Below, piece after piece: positions 38,501-58,540 of a stretch of DNA of 64,000 bases. The translations under genes were made by a program, and so were the position numbers. Below the pieces are notes generated by a model that worked only from the letters and a program-made list of their open reading frames with translations, was not told where the DNA came from and did not search any database. This DNA is from Antedon mediterranea (lineage: Eukaryota > Echinodermata > Crinoidea > Comatulida > Antedonidae): assembly GCF_964355755.1 (NCBI RefSeq), contig NC_092674.1:5089001-5153000 (forward strand). Direction: 5' to 3'. How positions within the stretch are numbered: position 1 is the stretch's first letter; every line of letters begins with the position of its first letter.

Positions 38501-41500
38501 TTGGTTTGAAGAAATTTTATACATATCATCATCACAGACGCTGAACAAGACTTCTCCAATCACAGTAATTATTGGCCAAAGTGTGCATAGACTTATTAAT
38601 TTTTCTTTTTCATATCATTTTCTATAATTTTTATGCATGTGGTTTTAAGGTCATCCTCTTGGTCATATATATAATTATAAGGAATGTGTACTTACGGAAG
38701 TGACCTCTCGGAGTTCTAGGTTTGCTAACCTGATGAGGTCCATGATGGCCGTGAGTGCCTTCGGGGTATCAAAGTCATTTGCAATTGCTTGATGGAACTT
38801 CCGTTTTGTCTCAGCTAATCTATAAATATATTATTGTTTTATGGATTTTACTATTACGATGGTCACTACTGTATCTACCACAACTGAATCAAATAAGTCA
38901 AAGGTGATGTTTCTGGTTGAAAATATGTCTAAATTAAATTTTTGTGCATTTAAAAAAAGGAAATAATGCTTTCTGCAGCTAATTTTTGTAAATAATATAT
39001 ATGTACTTCAGGTCGCTGGCCTATGTGCTGTATAAATAAATGCCCTGGACCAGGAGTCTAGGCTAGGGAAAAAGAAAAAGGGAAACTGTACATTACTATG
39101 TTTTTAATAAGTAAATTAATATATAAATATTTTTGTACAATGCCTGAAATGTGGCTATTTAAGCAAGCATTTTTTGTGTGCACCCTGGGATGATATAAGT
39201 TACTGTAGCAGTAGCAACTGTATCAAACGGCCAAGAATTAAAAATTCAACTATATGTCTCATACTGTATAGGACTTTTGAAAGAAAGCATGGTTTTCCCA
39301 ATCTGTAAATTGCGAGTTATTATACTAAAGTTATGCTAATAATTTGTTAATAATAACACATACTTAGCCATGAGTAAAGCTTCATTGATAGGCTGACAGT
39401 TGAACTGACCATTGATGTAAGCGTCAGCATTGTTTAAGAATGACAGCAACTGTTTCTGAATGCTAACAGCTTGTTGCATAATGGCTCGACTATATTCAAG
39501 ATCTAAGATTAACAACATACATGCATTTATCATGTTCAGTGTTGTGTGCAAAAAGGGGAGGGGTTAGAGGGAGGAGCTTACATACATTATAATAATGGCT
39601 CGACTATATTCAAGATCTAAGATTAACAACATACATGCATTTATCATATTCAGTGTTGTGTGCAAAAAGGGGAGGGGTTAGAGGGAGAAGCTTACATACA
39701 TTATAATAATGGCTCGACTATATTCAAGATCTATCAAACTTTATGAGACAAAAAAATGTGATGTGCCCATATATGGACATGATGATGTCATATCACTACC
39801 ATATTTGTGCACATCACATTTTTTGTCAAACTAGTTTGATAGTGTAGAGATGGAGTTTACACACTTGTGTTGACACACTAGTGTTTTGCGAGGCTATGTG
39901 AAAGGGGTATTGGATCAAAACATAGAGGGGTAAACTGTACCTGAGCTGTACTTTGTCATCATACACAGAATCCTGAATTGATTAGCAGTATACATTGTTA
40001 AAAAATCTTGAATGGAAATAACATTCTGTAACGATTTAGACATTTTATTTGCATCATTGGCCAAGTGTAGATGACCTAGAGAAAAAAAAAAACAACATTT
40101 TAATAAGCATTCTTCTTAAAATCAATTATTTAAATCAGTATATCTCATAGAGATTGTCATTTACAGTATATCAAAGGCAGACATAGAGGCACATTCAAAC
40201 ACAAGTATCTATTCAGATGAGAATGACAGGCAATTTGGCTACTATGACTATAAAAGTAATAATATATTAGATAGAGGTTTTGATTTGGTTTACTGTACAC
40301 CTATTGTGTCATTGTTTTGTCATCTGGATCTAGAATGGACCAAAATTGTGGTAAGGAATATAGCGTAGAAACGTGATGCAATGTTCATGTGCAGAGTATT
40401 AACATGTTTCTAGGTCATAGGTCGTCTCAAATCAAAAGCTCCCTATTGGCAGCTCAAAGCTGTTAAAACTATCAGAATTATTATTAATTGACCAAGTTTA
40501 ATATAAAACTTGCTTTTCGTACCTGAATGTAGAAAATAATTGGCCCATTGAGGGCTTTCAAAACATGCTTCACATTGTGCTATTTCGTTGTCATGGTGAG
40601 GAAATGCCAGGTCCTTTCCTCCTGTGTGGATATCTAAAGTTTCACCAAATATTGCACTGTCAAAAAAAAAAGATGCTGTATATATAAAAAAATGAAATAC
40701 TGAATAGGCAAATTGAAGGTCTATTTTATACCTCCATGGTTGGAAGCGGATATTCAAGATCTTTAAAAAATAGTTGAAAAAGTATAAAGTCCAGGGCCTT
40801 TTCTTGTTTAGGCATGTTTTTTACCGATTTTAATAGAAGGCACTTTTTCCAAACCTTCTTATTTACAAACTTTTTCATCTACAAAACTTTCTCCAACCAA
40901 GAGTATGTATGAGCGACTGTACTAACCTTGCCATCACAGAGCATTCTATATGCCAGCCCGGCCTACCTCTACCTGCACCCCAAGGGGACTGCCACCAAGG
41001 CTCATCTGGCTTAGCTGCTTTCCACAGAGCAAAATCTCTCGGATTACGCTTATCCTTGTCGGGACTGGTGCGTATTTCAGCTGCATGGTCATGGGCCGAG
41101 AGCTTGCTGTATCGCTCAATGCCAAAACGATTTACGTCAAAATATACACTTCCTATGATGCAAAGATATTAGTACATTAGAACCACTACCCAATTTCTGA
41201 GGACATCTCTATTAAGGGGATACTTTGCTGCGACACAAACTAGAAGATATATATGTTTTAACACTATGGTCAATCTCATTAAGGGGACATCCCTCTTAAG
41301 AGGACACTTTTTTGGGCCTAAAGTGTCCCTTAAAGATGTATTGTCCCCCAAAAACATGAAAAATGAAGATTAATGAAATCAGACTTTAAATAGCTTATAT
41401 TGTAGTTTTACTACAGTTAATCACTTTCGTGAAAAAAAGAATGGTTAAATTCAACCAAAAACGCATTAACTTGACTATTTTTGCTTTAAATTACAGTTTT

Positions 41501-43300
41501 TTCAGGTAAATAATTTGTTTTTCCATCCAATTTTTGTTCAATGTGATATAAAAATGGCATATTCAACAATTTTTTGAGGGGGACAATGTGTCTTGAATAC
41601 TACTTCTACTGTAGAAGCAACATACTGTATGTATTTATAAGTTCATTATTTAATACCGAGTTCAAATATGGTAAATTTAAGACTATTTACCACTTTGCGT
41701 AACGTATGCATATCCCCTGTCAACAATAGACTGAACAAACTTGATGATATCAGGGATGTAAGAGGTCACTCGTGTATACACTGTTGGAGGTAAAACCTAG
41801 GAATATAACAACACTCAGATTTACTGTATATTACAATCAAATTTGATTCATTAGATTTACGTTACAATTATTCATAACAATCTATAACAATACAGTGTGT
41901 GATATTCAGCGCATTTTTATTTTGGGCTATATAAATTTAAAAGCATTACCATATTCAATTGTTTCACATTTACCTTTAGAGATTCCATATCGTGGAAAAA
42001 TTCACTTTCATATTTCTTGCCTAAATGACGAAAATTCAAATTGCGCTCTTTGGAACGGAAGATGATCTTATCATCTATGTCTGTTATGCCCATCACCATA
42101 ACGATATCGATATTGAAGAACTCGGTTAGTATACGTCGCATAATATCGAAACGAACATAGCAACTGAAATCAATTAAGAAGTTATATTATAATTTGTATC
42201 ATTTTGATGGTCAGTATCTATCAACAGATTGAAAAAAGCACATGATTATTTTACTTATTTTAACTCTGTGTGTTTATGGTTCCCCTCCCCCACACCCCCC
42301 CCCCCCCCCCCCGCCATACATTTATGGTTTATTGTTTATAGCTACTGCACAGTACAGTACACATTCTGTCTCTGCTAATCAAACTATACTGTACTAGTAC
42401 CCCTTTTACACATATTTCATATCTAAGCCCTCACTCTGGAGAGCATGGGCTATTGTTGGTTTATCCAGGTAAGCTAGGCACTACATAGACTGCAGGTGTT
42501 GATGCCCATGTATGTGTGTGAAAACACCAGAGTTTTGCTAGGCTTGCTTGGTGTGGAAGGGGTCAACGCAACGGTATACACAATCCCACCTTGCATGTCC
42601 AATATGAGCACTATCATAAACAGTTGGTCCACACATGTACCTGGGGAAAAAAATGTAAATAACAATTTATAAAACAAATTCTTCAAAATTTAAAATTATT
42701 ACTTTCCTTTAAAAAAAAAAAATTAATCCAATATTAATGCATATTTTTAATAAATTAATAATCTTACCAAGTTGCTAGGGAACCATTTGGCAATATCAGC
42801 GGAGTCTTGTCTTTGTTTCCTCTTCTCAAACTATTTGTCACTTGTACCCCTGTATCAAAGCCGCTTGGTTTTATCCAATCTTTGCGTCCCTTTTTGGGGG
42901 AATCATTTCCATGTCCATTATTATTATTAGCACCTCCTCTATTTTTGGTTTTTTTACCACTAAATTCCTCATTTTCAGTTATTTTATGAGAATTAGCACT
43001 GGATGATGAGCACAACAATCTAAATAAGTTAAGACTATAGTCATATCTTATATACAGTTGGTTCCTACTTGAATAGTGGGTAGTGCTCCTAGGCCTAGCT
43101 AAGACTGACTTGATAGGACACCCACGAGTAATCTCCTCACTAAGAGATCCGCCTATATACACATGTCGGCTGCTGCTGAATGGTGAGCCTAGCCCAACAA
43201 CGACATTACGATCTTTCAAACGGCCGTATTTACGTACAGATAACGCAAGACTGATTCGTCTTACGGTTAATAACGTTATCCATGTATAATTTATAATCAT
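35559..43300 (-). CDS. CARS2: Mitochondrial cysteinyl-tRNA synthetase
   Basis: Charges mitochondrial tRNA-Cys. Exons in reading order: 43300–42768, 42640–42590, 42163–41974, 41796–41691, 41152–40927, 40656–40523, 40075–39941, 39502–39364, 38819–38696, 37647–37549, 37118–36986, 36467–36358, all in phase with GT–AG junctions; 660 codons. Class I signatures: HIGH (AHIGHA, 190–193, exon 2) and KMSKS (424–428, exon 7). Zinc ligands by family: Cys181 (WYMCGPT), Cys364 (GWHIEC), His389 and Glu393 (FPHHDNE). The first exon adds a basic, Ser-rich leader of about 170 residues, longer than in human CARS2 (564 residues total); it has only one ATG. The last exon is doubtful: an acceptor at 35583–35584 in the expected phase gives DPKYGKS then stop (35559), while another frame of the same exon reads [10 protein letters not shown] (stop at 35521–35523), closer to the family's Trp-containing tail. 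Divergent neighbour: the ING gene. Confidence 0.93.
36178..36346. mobile_element. MITE family 1, copy G (right end lost), next to CARS2 exon 12
   Basis: Sits at CCCTTAAAGCTCTGTCTACA in a relic of the TTAAGGGGACAC-type repeat. It breaks off in GCACATCACACTTTTT, about 11 bases from the CARS2 exon 12 donor. Confidence 0.75.
36595..36752. mobile_element. MITE family 1, copy H (CARS2 intron)
   Basis: TTAAGTTCTGTCTACACCAT at the left and ATAGTGTACACAGAGCTTTA at the right. Confidence 0.8.
37265..37490 (+). mobile_element. SINE-like element in a CARS2 intron
   Basis: Shares with 58300–58540 the order GTGAGTGAGT, CTCACTCACT, GGTAGAACAAGTCTTCTCAG and ATAAGGACTA...AACTGGGC...AGTCTTTGACT, ending in AAATAAATAATAAAC. 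The other copy has a clearer tRNA-like head. Confidence 0.6.
39481..39730 (-). repeat. 114-bp tandem repeat containing the CARS2 exon 8 splice acceptor
   Basis: On the minus strand the unit runs through an acceptor (AATCTTAG) and the first 22 or so bases of exon 8 (ATCTTGAATATAGTCGAGCC). The true exon edge is at 39502. Copies lie 114 and 228 bases further upstream in the intron; the third is cut at its acceptor by MITE copy I. Confidence 0.9.
39728..39852. mobile_element. MITE family 1, copy I (CARS2 intron 7)
   Basis: Lacks the outer left end and begins ATCAAACTTTATGAGACA directly after the truncated exon 8 acceptor copy. The right end is AGTTTGATAGTGTAG. Confidence 0.75.
41195..41331. repeat. 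TTAAGGGGACAC-type repeat (CARS2 intron 4)
   Basis: CTATTAAGGGGATACTTTGC...CATTAAGGGGACATCCCTCT...GGGCCTAAAGTGTCCCTTAA. It is continued without a gap by a family 2 MITE starting at the TTAA. Confidence 0.6.
41328..41598. mobile_element. MITE family 2, copy 1 (CARS2 intron 4)
   Basis: Inverted ends TTAAAGATGTATTGTCCCCC and GGGGGACAATGTGTCTT. The interior has GGTTAAATTCAACCAAAAA and TTTAAATTACAGTTTTTTCA. About 265 bp, non-coding. Confidence 0.75.
42293..42313 (+). repeat. Poly-C run
   Basis: About 18 consecutive C after CCCCCACAC, in CARS2 intron 2. Length is likely to vary and be error-prone in assemblies. Confidence 0.85.
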
Positions 43301-43727
43301 AATAAAACAAATACAAATATGTTTAAACCATCTCTTTGCGAATTCCCCTTTCGAGCGAAACGAAACATGGACGTCAGAATTAATTTATTGACCTTTCAAA
43401 GGCAGGTCAATAGATTATTTCATTCTATTGGGGACGACTGTTGATCTTTGAAGCTGCACACAGGTTGACAATATATATAAAATTAATTATAAATTTTATA
43501 AAAACATTTTATGTATGTGAAATGTATTTTTATAATAAAAGGTACTAAAATAGGCATATAAATTAAATCCATGAGTGGTATATATCATAAGCTAAAATGG
43601 TACGATCCGAAACTGACCCTGAGAGGTCACAAATAAACAGAGAGTAGGTTTTGAAGAGCGGCAAGCGCATATGTTTTTGGAAGAAGTACATTGTTTTTTT
43701 CCATAATTTTACTATTTAGCATCAAAT
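43301..43727. promoter_or_regulatory. Shared intergenic region between CARS2 and the ING gene (probable bidirectional promoter)
   Basis: 427 bases separate the two start codons, which face away from each other. It must hold both 5' UTRs and both promoters. No convincing TATA box was found. It contains an inverted pair GACCTTTC/GGCAGGTC near 43391. Bidirectional action is inferred from geometry. Confidence 0.65.
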
Positions 43728-44907
43728 ATGCTCCAGCAAGTTTCTGTAGAAAGTTCAAGAATGACAGCTTTTGTGGAGAATTATCTTGATTGTATTGAAT
43801 CTTTACCAAATGATTTGCAAAGGCATGTCACACAAATGAGAGAAATCGATTATGGATACCAAGGTAAGGGGGAACCCTGTGTGGTTTGTATTGTTTTCTT
43901 TAAAATGGCCGTTTATTTGATCGGTTTAAATGACGAATACTCAATTCGTAGTTGAAGTTTCCAATTATTAATTAACGTATCAAACCTTCACCATAAGTGA
44001 GTCAAGCTATGTGCAATAATTTATTGGATAAATTGATTAAAACAGTCGATTTCAGTTTGACGATTTCATGTACTAAAACCGTTAGCTAGCTAGGCCTACG
44101 TACGTTAGGCCAACGTCATGAATGAAAGGTTATGCATTTCGCCTCCACACCAGTGTGCGTGGCAGCGCGTTCCGTGGCATCGACTTCCGTGGCATCGACT
44201 TCCGTCCAAAGCTGGCTTACGCATATTTACAAGGCATGTGTGTGTGGCATTTGAAATGAATATTTCAGTGTTAATTTTAAATATTTACTACTGAAACTTT
44301 GTTTCTTTCAGCCATTTTAAATGAAATAAAACAAGTTTACCAAAAAATGACCGCTGGAAATGTTGACAACAACCAGTTAAAACGGTACATTTATCAGCTA
44401 AAACGAGCCCTCATAAGAAGTCAGGAACTCGGTGATGAGAAACTTCAAGTGGCGTCAACGTTAGTTGATCTGGTCGAAAACCGAGCAAGGCAGATACAAG
44501 TTGATCGAGAACATCTTGAATGTTTGGAGAAACCGCCTGTTCTGCCAGAACAAAACAAGCCGAAGAAGGACCATAAAAATCACCATACGGTTGATAAACC
44601 ACTCAAGCGTTCTCAACGTCAGAAAGCGGCTATGGAAGCTAAAAAAGATGATGATAAGCCGGCTAAGAAGAAGAAAAAATCGAAACAAAGAGGCGACATT
44701 GGTCCGTCACCCCAATTCGATATGCCAGTTGATCCGGATGAGCCACGTTACTGTCTTTGCAACCAAGTATCGTACGGTGAAATGGTCGGTTGCGATAATA
44801 AGGACTGTCCATTTGAATGGTTTCATTTTGGTTGCGTTGGGTTACATTCTAAACCCAAAGGCAAATGGTATTGTCCAAAATGTGTTCCTGAATTCAAGAA
44901 AAAATAA
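43728..44907 (+). CDS. ING1: ING1/ING2-like PHD-finger chromatin reader
   Basis: Two coding exons, 43728–43863 and 44312–44907 (phase 1), giving 243 residues; human ING1b is 279. The N-terminal ING domain reads [19 protein letters not shown] with MREID following, then the family hallmark [14 protein letters not shown] and [12 protein letters not shown] (exon 2). A Lys-rich linker (about 120–175, containing KKKKKSK) is a likely nuclear signal. The PHD finger (193–236) has all zinc ligands in the order C-C-C-C-H-C-C-C ([32 protein letters not shown]). By family knowledge it binds H3K4me3 within a Sin3–HDAC complex. The chain stops soon after the PHD (VPEFKKK), so most of the C-terminal polybasic region of ING1/2 is missing. 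ING1 rather than ING2 is favoured by the adjacent CARS2, though an invertebrate gene may be pro-orthologous to both. Confidence 0.93.
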
Positions 44908-45172
44908 TGTTATTTGTAGAAAATTGTATATAAAGTTTGTCATAGTATTGTATATTTATATATATTTTACAAAATTGTAAATTGTAGACTCCATGACCAT
45001 GTCTTAGCCTGGCATTCTAATCTGTACAACAGAATTGGAGCTGATTGTCACAATTTCAAATGATGTAGACAAATTATCTCAGAAAAGGCATAAAATTCAG
45101 TATTTTACATTTTTATTTAAAATTACAGATTTTGTAAATAATTTTATAAAACAAATGCCAGGATTTTGTTTT

Positions 45173-45178
45173 AATAAA
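45173..45178 (+). terminator. Candidate polyadenylation signal of the ING gene
   Basis: AATAAA about 265 bases after the stop codon, the first canonical signal downstream on this strand, in an AT-rich context. Confidence 0.5.
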
Positions 45179-46331
45179 TGCATAAAAAGGGCATTTTGGT
45201 AGTGACTGTATTTATTTTCTCAAAATGGTTATTTATTGACCATGATGATGATGATTAAATTCGAGAAACATAGACATTCTACTAGCGACACCCTGTCAAT
45301 CACAGTACAGACAACAATGAATACAATTTACAAAGACAATAACCATAGAGCAATTCCTCTATGGTCTAACCTTTGTATTTAATTAAACAGAATGTAAAAT
45401 AAATGATTCTACATACAGTAGTCCTAAATAAAATTCCTTTTCTATATTACAACCGGTCTATGTTGACAAGAAAAAAATTACTGTAGTAGTGTATAAATCA
45501 TTTTGGAAGATTCAACTTTTCCCACCACGAGCTATAGAGGGCGTTCATCAAAAGTCACATCAGATTATTTTTTGTTTTCGTTCTCACAAGTTAAAAGGTT
45601 TGTTTTTCGTATTATTAAATGTAGTAGGCATATATTAACATACCTGTTAGCTTTATGTCAATGTTTGAGATGTTTCAAAATAATTAGAATACTGAATGAA
45701 ACTAGGCAAGATATTTGAAAAAATAAAATTTAGGCTAGGCCTAGTGTAGTAGGCCTAGGCCGGTCCTGTGTATGTAGCTGCTAGCCTGGTCACTGGTGGT
45801 GGGCGTTGGTACGTGGCGCGGAGCATATACATGAAAAGGGCCTAACCAAGCCTACGTCAAAGTGGCACGATATTTGTTGATAATATAAAATATTATTTCT
45901 ACAATAAAACAAATTATAGTGTAGTAATAGTATAGGCCTAGTGTCACATTATATTGATACTTGGTCATGGATTTAACTTCATGGGGATGTCAAAAGTTTT
46001 GACCAATCAAATGTATCCATCATAAAGTATTAACCAATCAGAATGAGTTTTTAAGTACTGTATTAACTAACCACAATTAATCCTACAGAAATAGATTAAG
46101 TTAAAACTAAAAAATAATTAATCTTAAAATTAAAATATTGTTTTATTGACCAACTGTAAGCTGAAGAATTGACATTTTTTAAAGGGTCCAATCATGGATG
46201 TTTATACCTCTATTATGGTCCAATACTATGACATACAAAAAGTTAATCTCCACCGAACTTCCACTAGGTGGCTATTAATCTTAAAGCATTAATAACAACA
46301 ACACAACTTTATTTTTATAGGAAGAAGTCAA

Positions 46332-55582
<9,251 letters not shown>

Positions 55583-56129
55583 GTGAATTGCTAAATACTG
55601 TACATGGTTACATCTGATTTCGTGCTAAATGGGATGGGCTTACATCCTTATATGGGATGGGCTTGTACACACACATATCTATTAATAGGATTAGCTTATT
55701 CAATGACATATTATTTCCTGTGTATTTTTATTATATTTTTTATTCTTTCACATCCAACAGTGTATACACCAATTACAGGATGAAAAATACACTGTAGTGT
55801 AACTTTATTTGATTTTGATCTTACAAAAAAGTTTATACATTTTGTAACACTTGAAATATAGTACAATACATAATTATCGTCTTTTTTAAGTTGGTCCACC
55901 AGTCAGCGTTTAAATTTTTGTCTGAATACAAATTACGAGCTCATTTATTATACGTATGAAACGCCATTTATGCCAAAATATTTATACACAATACAATACA
56001 CAACTTAATAAGTTTATTCTTAGAAAATGTTATTAACAGGATAAGGAGGATAAATAAAAAGCCAAAGCTGGGCGTGTACATTAGTTTTGCATGGACATTC
56101 TAAAATCCAAATAAAAATAATTTATGATT

Positions 56130-56280
56130 CAGGGGACACTCCTATTAAGGGGAGACTTTCACATGAAATGAATGTAGAGAGTATATATGTTTTAACACTA
56201 CAGTCAAGTCCTATTCAAGGGATAACCTGTAAGGGGACACTTTTTTAGTTGAGTGTCCGCTAGCGGTTCTACTGTAGTAA
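56130..56280. repeat. TTAAGGGGACAC-type repeat
   Basis: GGGGACACTCCTATTAAGGG, GTCAAGTCCTATTCAAGGGA and GTAAGGGGACACTTTTTTAG in order, matching 41.2 and 47.4 kb. Confidence 0.6.
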
Positions 56281-56799
56281 CCAACTTCGCAATGTGTACC
56301 CCATTTCAATTTCATGTTATTGATGAATTAGTTAATAGTATTGACTAGAATTATTATAAGGAATTATGTAATACAAGATCAGTAAGAAGAAATATATTTA
56401 TTAAATTTACCTCAAACTCTAAAATAAATCATCATTGTGTGTTTGTATTATTTGTTTTCCTGAAATTTAAAGAAGAGGGGTGATGTAATAACCACAGGTA
56501 GCATTGGGAAATGGGTGTGTTTATTGAATGGAAGAGATTTATTCATAACAATAACAAGTAATGTATAGGTTACATTTGTTTTACTATTAAAACAGAAAAC
56601 AAAAGTAATAAGATTGTTTATAGCAAATATATTATCATTTCCTTTATAATACGATAAGACAAGTAAAAACTTGCAGCGACCATTTAAGATAATGTATATC
56701 AAGTCAATCATAATCTTTAATTTAACTTGTTTTTTATATTATTGTTTTTGTAATATTTACGTGTTTAATGCAATACTTTGTAATGTTTATATTTTTTAT

Positions 56800-56965
56800 T
56801 TTAGATTGTAAAAGGATCCCAATGGAAATAAGCTGATAAGCTTTTTGGGCTATCCTGGAAAGTCTTTTATAAATGTATTATTTGTAATGTCCGTAATTTA
56901 TGTTATCACTTTTTATGTATTTTTTATGATGATTTTCCAAATAAATTCAATTCAATTCATGTGCC
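56800..56965 (+). mobile_element. LINE-type 3' tail
   Basis: AAAAGGATCCCAATGGAAAT, AAGCTGATAAGC...GGGCTATCCTGG..., and a terminal AAATAAATTCAATTCAATTC. The GGAAATAAGC...GGGCTATCC pattern with an AAATAAATTCAATTC tail is typical of CR1/L2-like 3' UTRs. No coding part remains. Confidence 0.5.
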
Positions 56966-57011
56966 GATTTTCGTCAGTGATGTCACGAAAAGACACGCCC
57001 GCGTTACCTGA

Positions 57012-57375
57012 AGCTCTGTCTATACTATCAAACTAGTTTAACAAAAAATGTGTGATGTGCACAAATATGGTAGTGATATGACATCATCATGTCCATATAT
57101 GGGCACATCACATTTTTTTGTCACACAAAGATTGATAGTGTAGACAGAGCTTAAGCTACCATTTACTCTCAAGTTAATTTCAGTGGCGGATCCAGTAAAA
57201 AAAAAAAAAAAAACACTATTATTAAACCATTAAAAAAACGGAAACGGATACATTTTTTAGCTGAATTTTGACATTTACAGGAAATAAGGCCTACATAAAA
57301 ATGTTTTTGGTCAAAACTATTTTGATATAAATTACCTTTTTCAATCCTATCAATGTGGCGGGATTACCGGATTAG
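57012..57375 (+). repeat. Duplicated segment, copy 1 (contains MITE family 1, copy P)
   Basis: A complete MITE (57012–57153) is followed by TTTCAGTGGCGGATCCAGTA, AAACGGAAACGGATA, TTTGACATTTACAGGAAATA and CGGGATTACCGGATT...TTGATAGGATGTAGGCC. The same order recurs at 57738–58145. Confidence 0.85.
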
Positions 57376-57737
57376 TGTTGATAGGATGTAGGCCTATTAC
57401 AAAAAGTTTTGTAGAGCTTTATATTCGTTGGTACCGACACTTGTTATTTTTTCAATTTGCCCTTTCATTCAACTTTATCCTTGCAGCGTGGGTTTGTAAA
57501 TACTGTATGTAAAAAACATACTTTTCAAATACTGATGTCACAGATAACCACCGGACACTGTTCACAACCGGTTGTAAAAGTAAAAGTAAAAAAACATTTA
57601 TGTACCCGAAGGGGAAAACATGCATTGATTCAGTACGGGCTTTATATTGCACTGATGAATGTTTTTAATTTAATGGGATTTGGTATTTCCCAGTGTATTG
57701 CATAAACAATTTCGTCTCCGTATAGGCCTACCTTACT

Positions 57738-58145
57738 AAAGCTCTGTCTACACCATCAAACTAGTTTGACAAAATTGTGATGTGCCCAAATGTGGTAGTG
57801 ATATACTCAAATATGGTAGTGATATGACATCATCATGTTCATATGGGCACATCACTTTTTTTTTGTCACACAAAGATTGATAGTGTAGACAGAGCTTAAG
57901 ATACCATGAATTTACTCTCAAGCTAATTTCAGTGGCGGATCCAGTAAAAAACAATAATAAAAAACTTTCCACTAAAAAAACGGAAACGGATATATTTTTT
58001 AGATGAAATTTGACATTTACAGGAAATAGGGCCTACACAATATTTTTTTTTTGGTCAAAACTATTTTGATATAGATAACCTTTTGTCTATCCTATGAATG
58101 CGGGATTACCGGATTAATGTTGATAGGATGTAGGCGGCCTATTAC
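57738..58145 (+). repeat. Duplicated segment, copy 2 (contains MITE family 1, copy Q)
   Basis: MITE copy at 57738–57899 and the same downstream unique sequence as copy 1, about 726 bases further on. The MITE was present before the duplication. Confidence 0.85.
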
Positions 58146-58294
58146 AGATTACAGAAAAAAAAAACAAAAGCATTGCAAAAATACTATCGCTACCTCCAAG
58201 AATTGCAGTGTATTTTTCAAAATGAGTCCATCTCCATCGTGTTGTTTATGGTCTCAAGTAGGACCCTTCCTAAACATTTTTCCGAAGACTAAAC

Positions 58295-58540
58295 ACATTA
58301 TAGTGAGTGAGTGGCAGAGCTGTGGAACCATAATTACGTACATAACATCGACAAGGGTTCGAAGCTCACTCGCTCAATATTTCTGATGGTAGAACGAGTC
58401 TTCTTGGATAAGGACTATAAACCGTACACATACATCTAGCTCATGTGCACTTTAAAGAACCTAGTACATTTATCGAAACGATTAGGGGGGTCAACTTATA
58501 ACTGGGCCCTCATGGAGAACAGTCTTTAACTCATATAAAA
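58295..58540 (+). mobile_element. tRNA-derived SINE-like element
   Basis: A tRNA-like head (GAGTGGCAGAGCTGTGGAAC, box B-like AGGGTTCGAAGCTC) is followed by the body GGTAGAACGAGTCTTCTTGG, ATAAGGACTATAAACCG and GCACTTTAAAGAACCTAGTA, and an A-rich tail (AAACAAATAAACAAACAAAA). Matches 37265–37490. Confidence 0.7.

Larger units (their letters stand above)
55583..57011. other. Region downstream of MCCC1
   Basis: The first few hundred bases should be the MCCC1 3' UTR; the first AATAAA on this strand is near 56054. Contains a TTAAGGGGACAC-type repeat (56130–56280) and a retroposon-like 3' tail (56800–56960). No gene supported. Confidence 0.45.
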
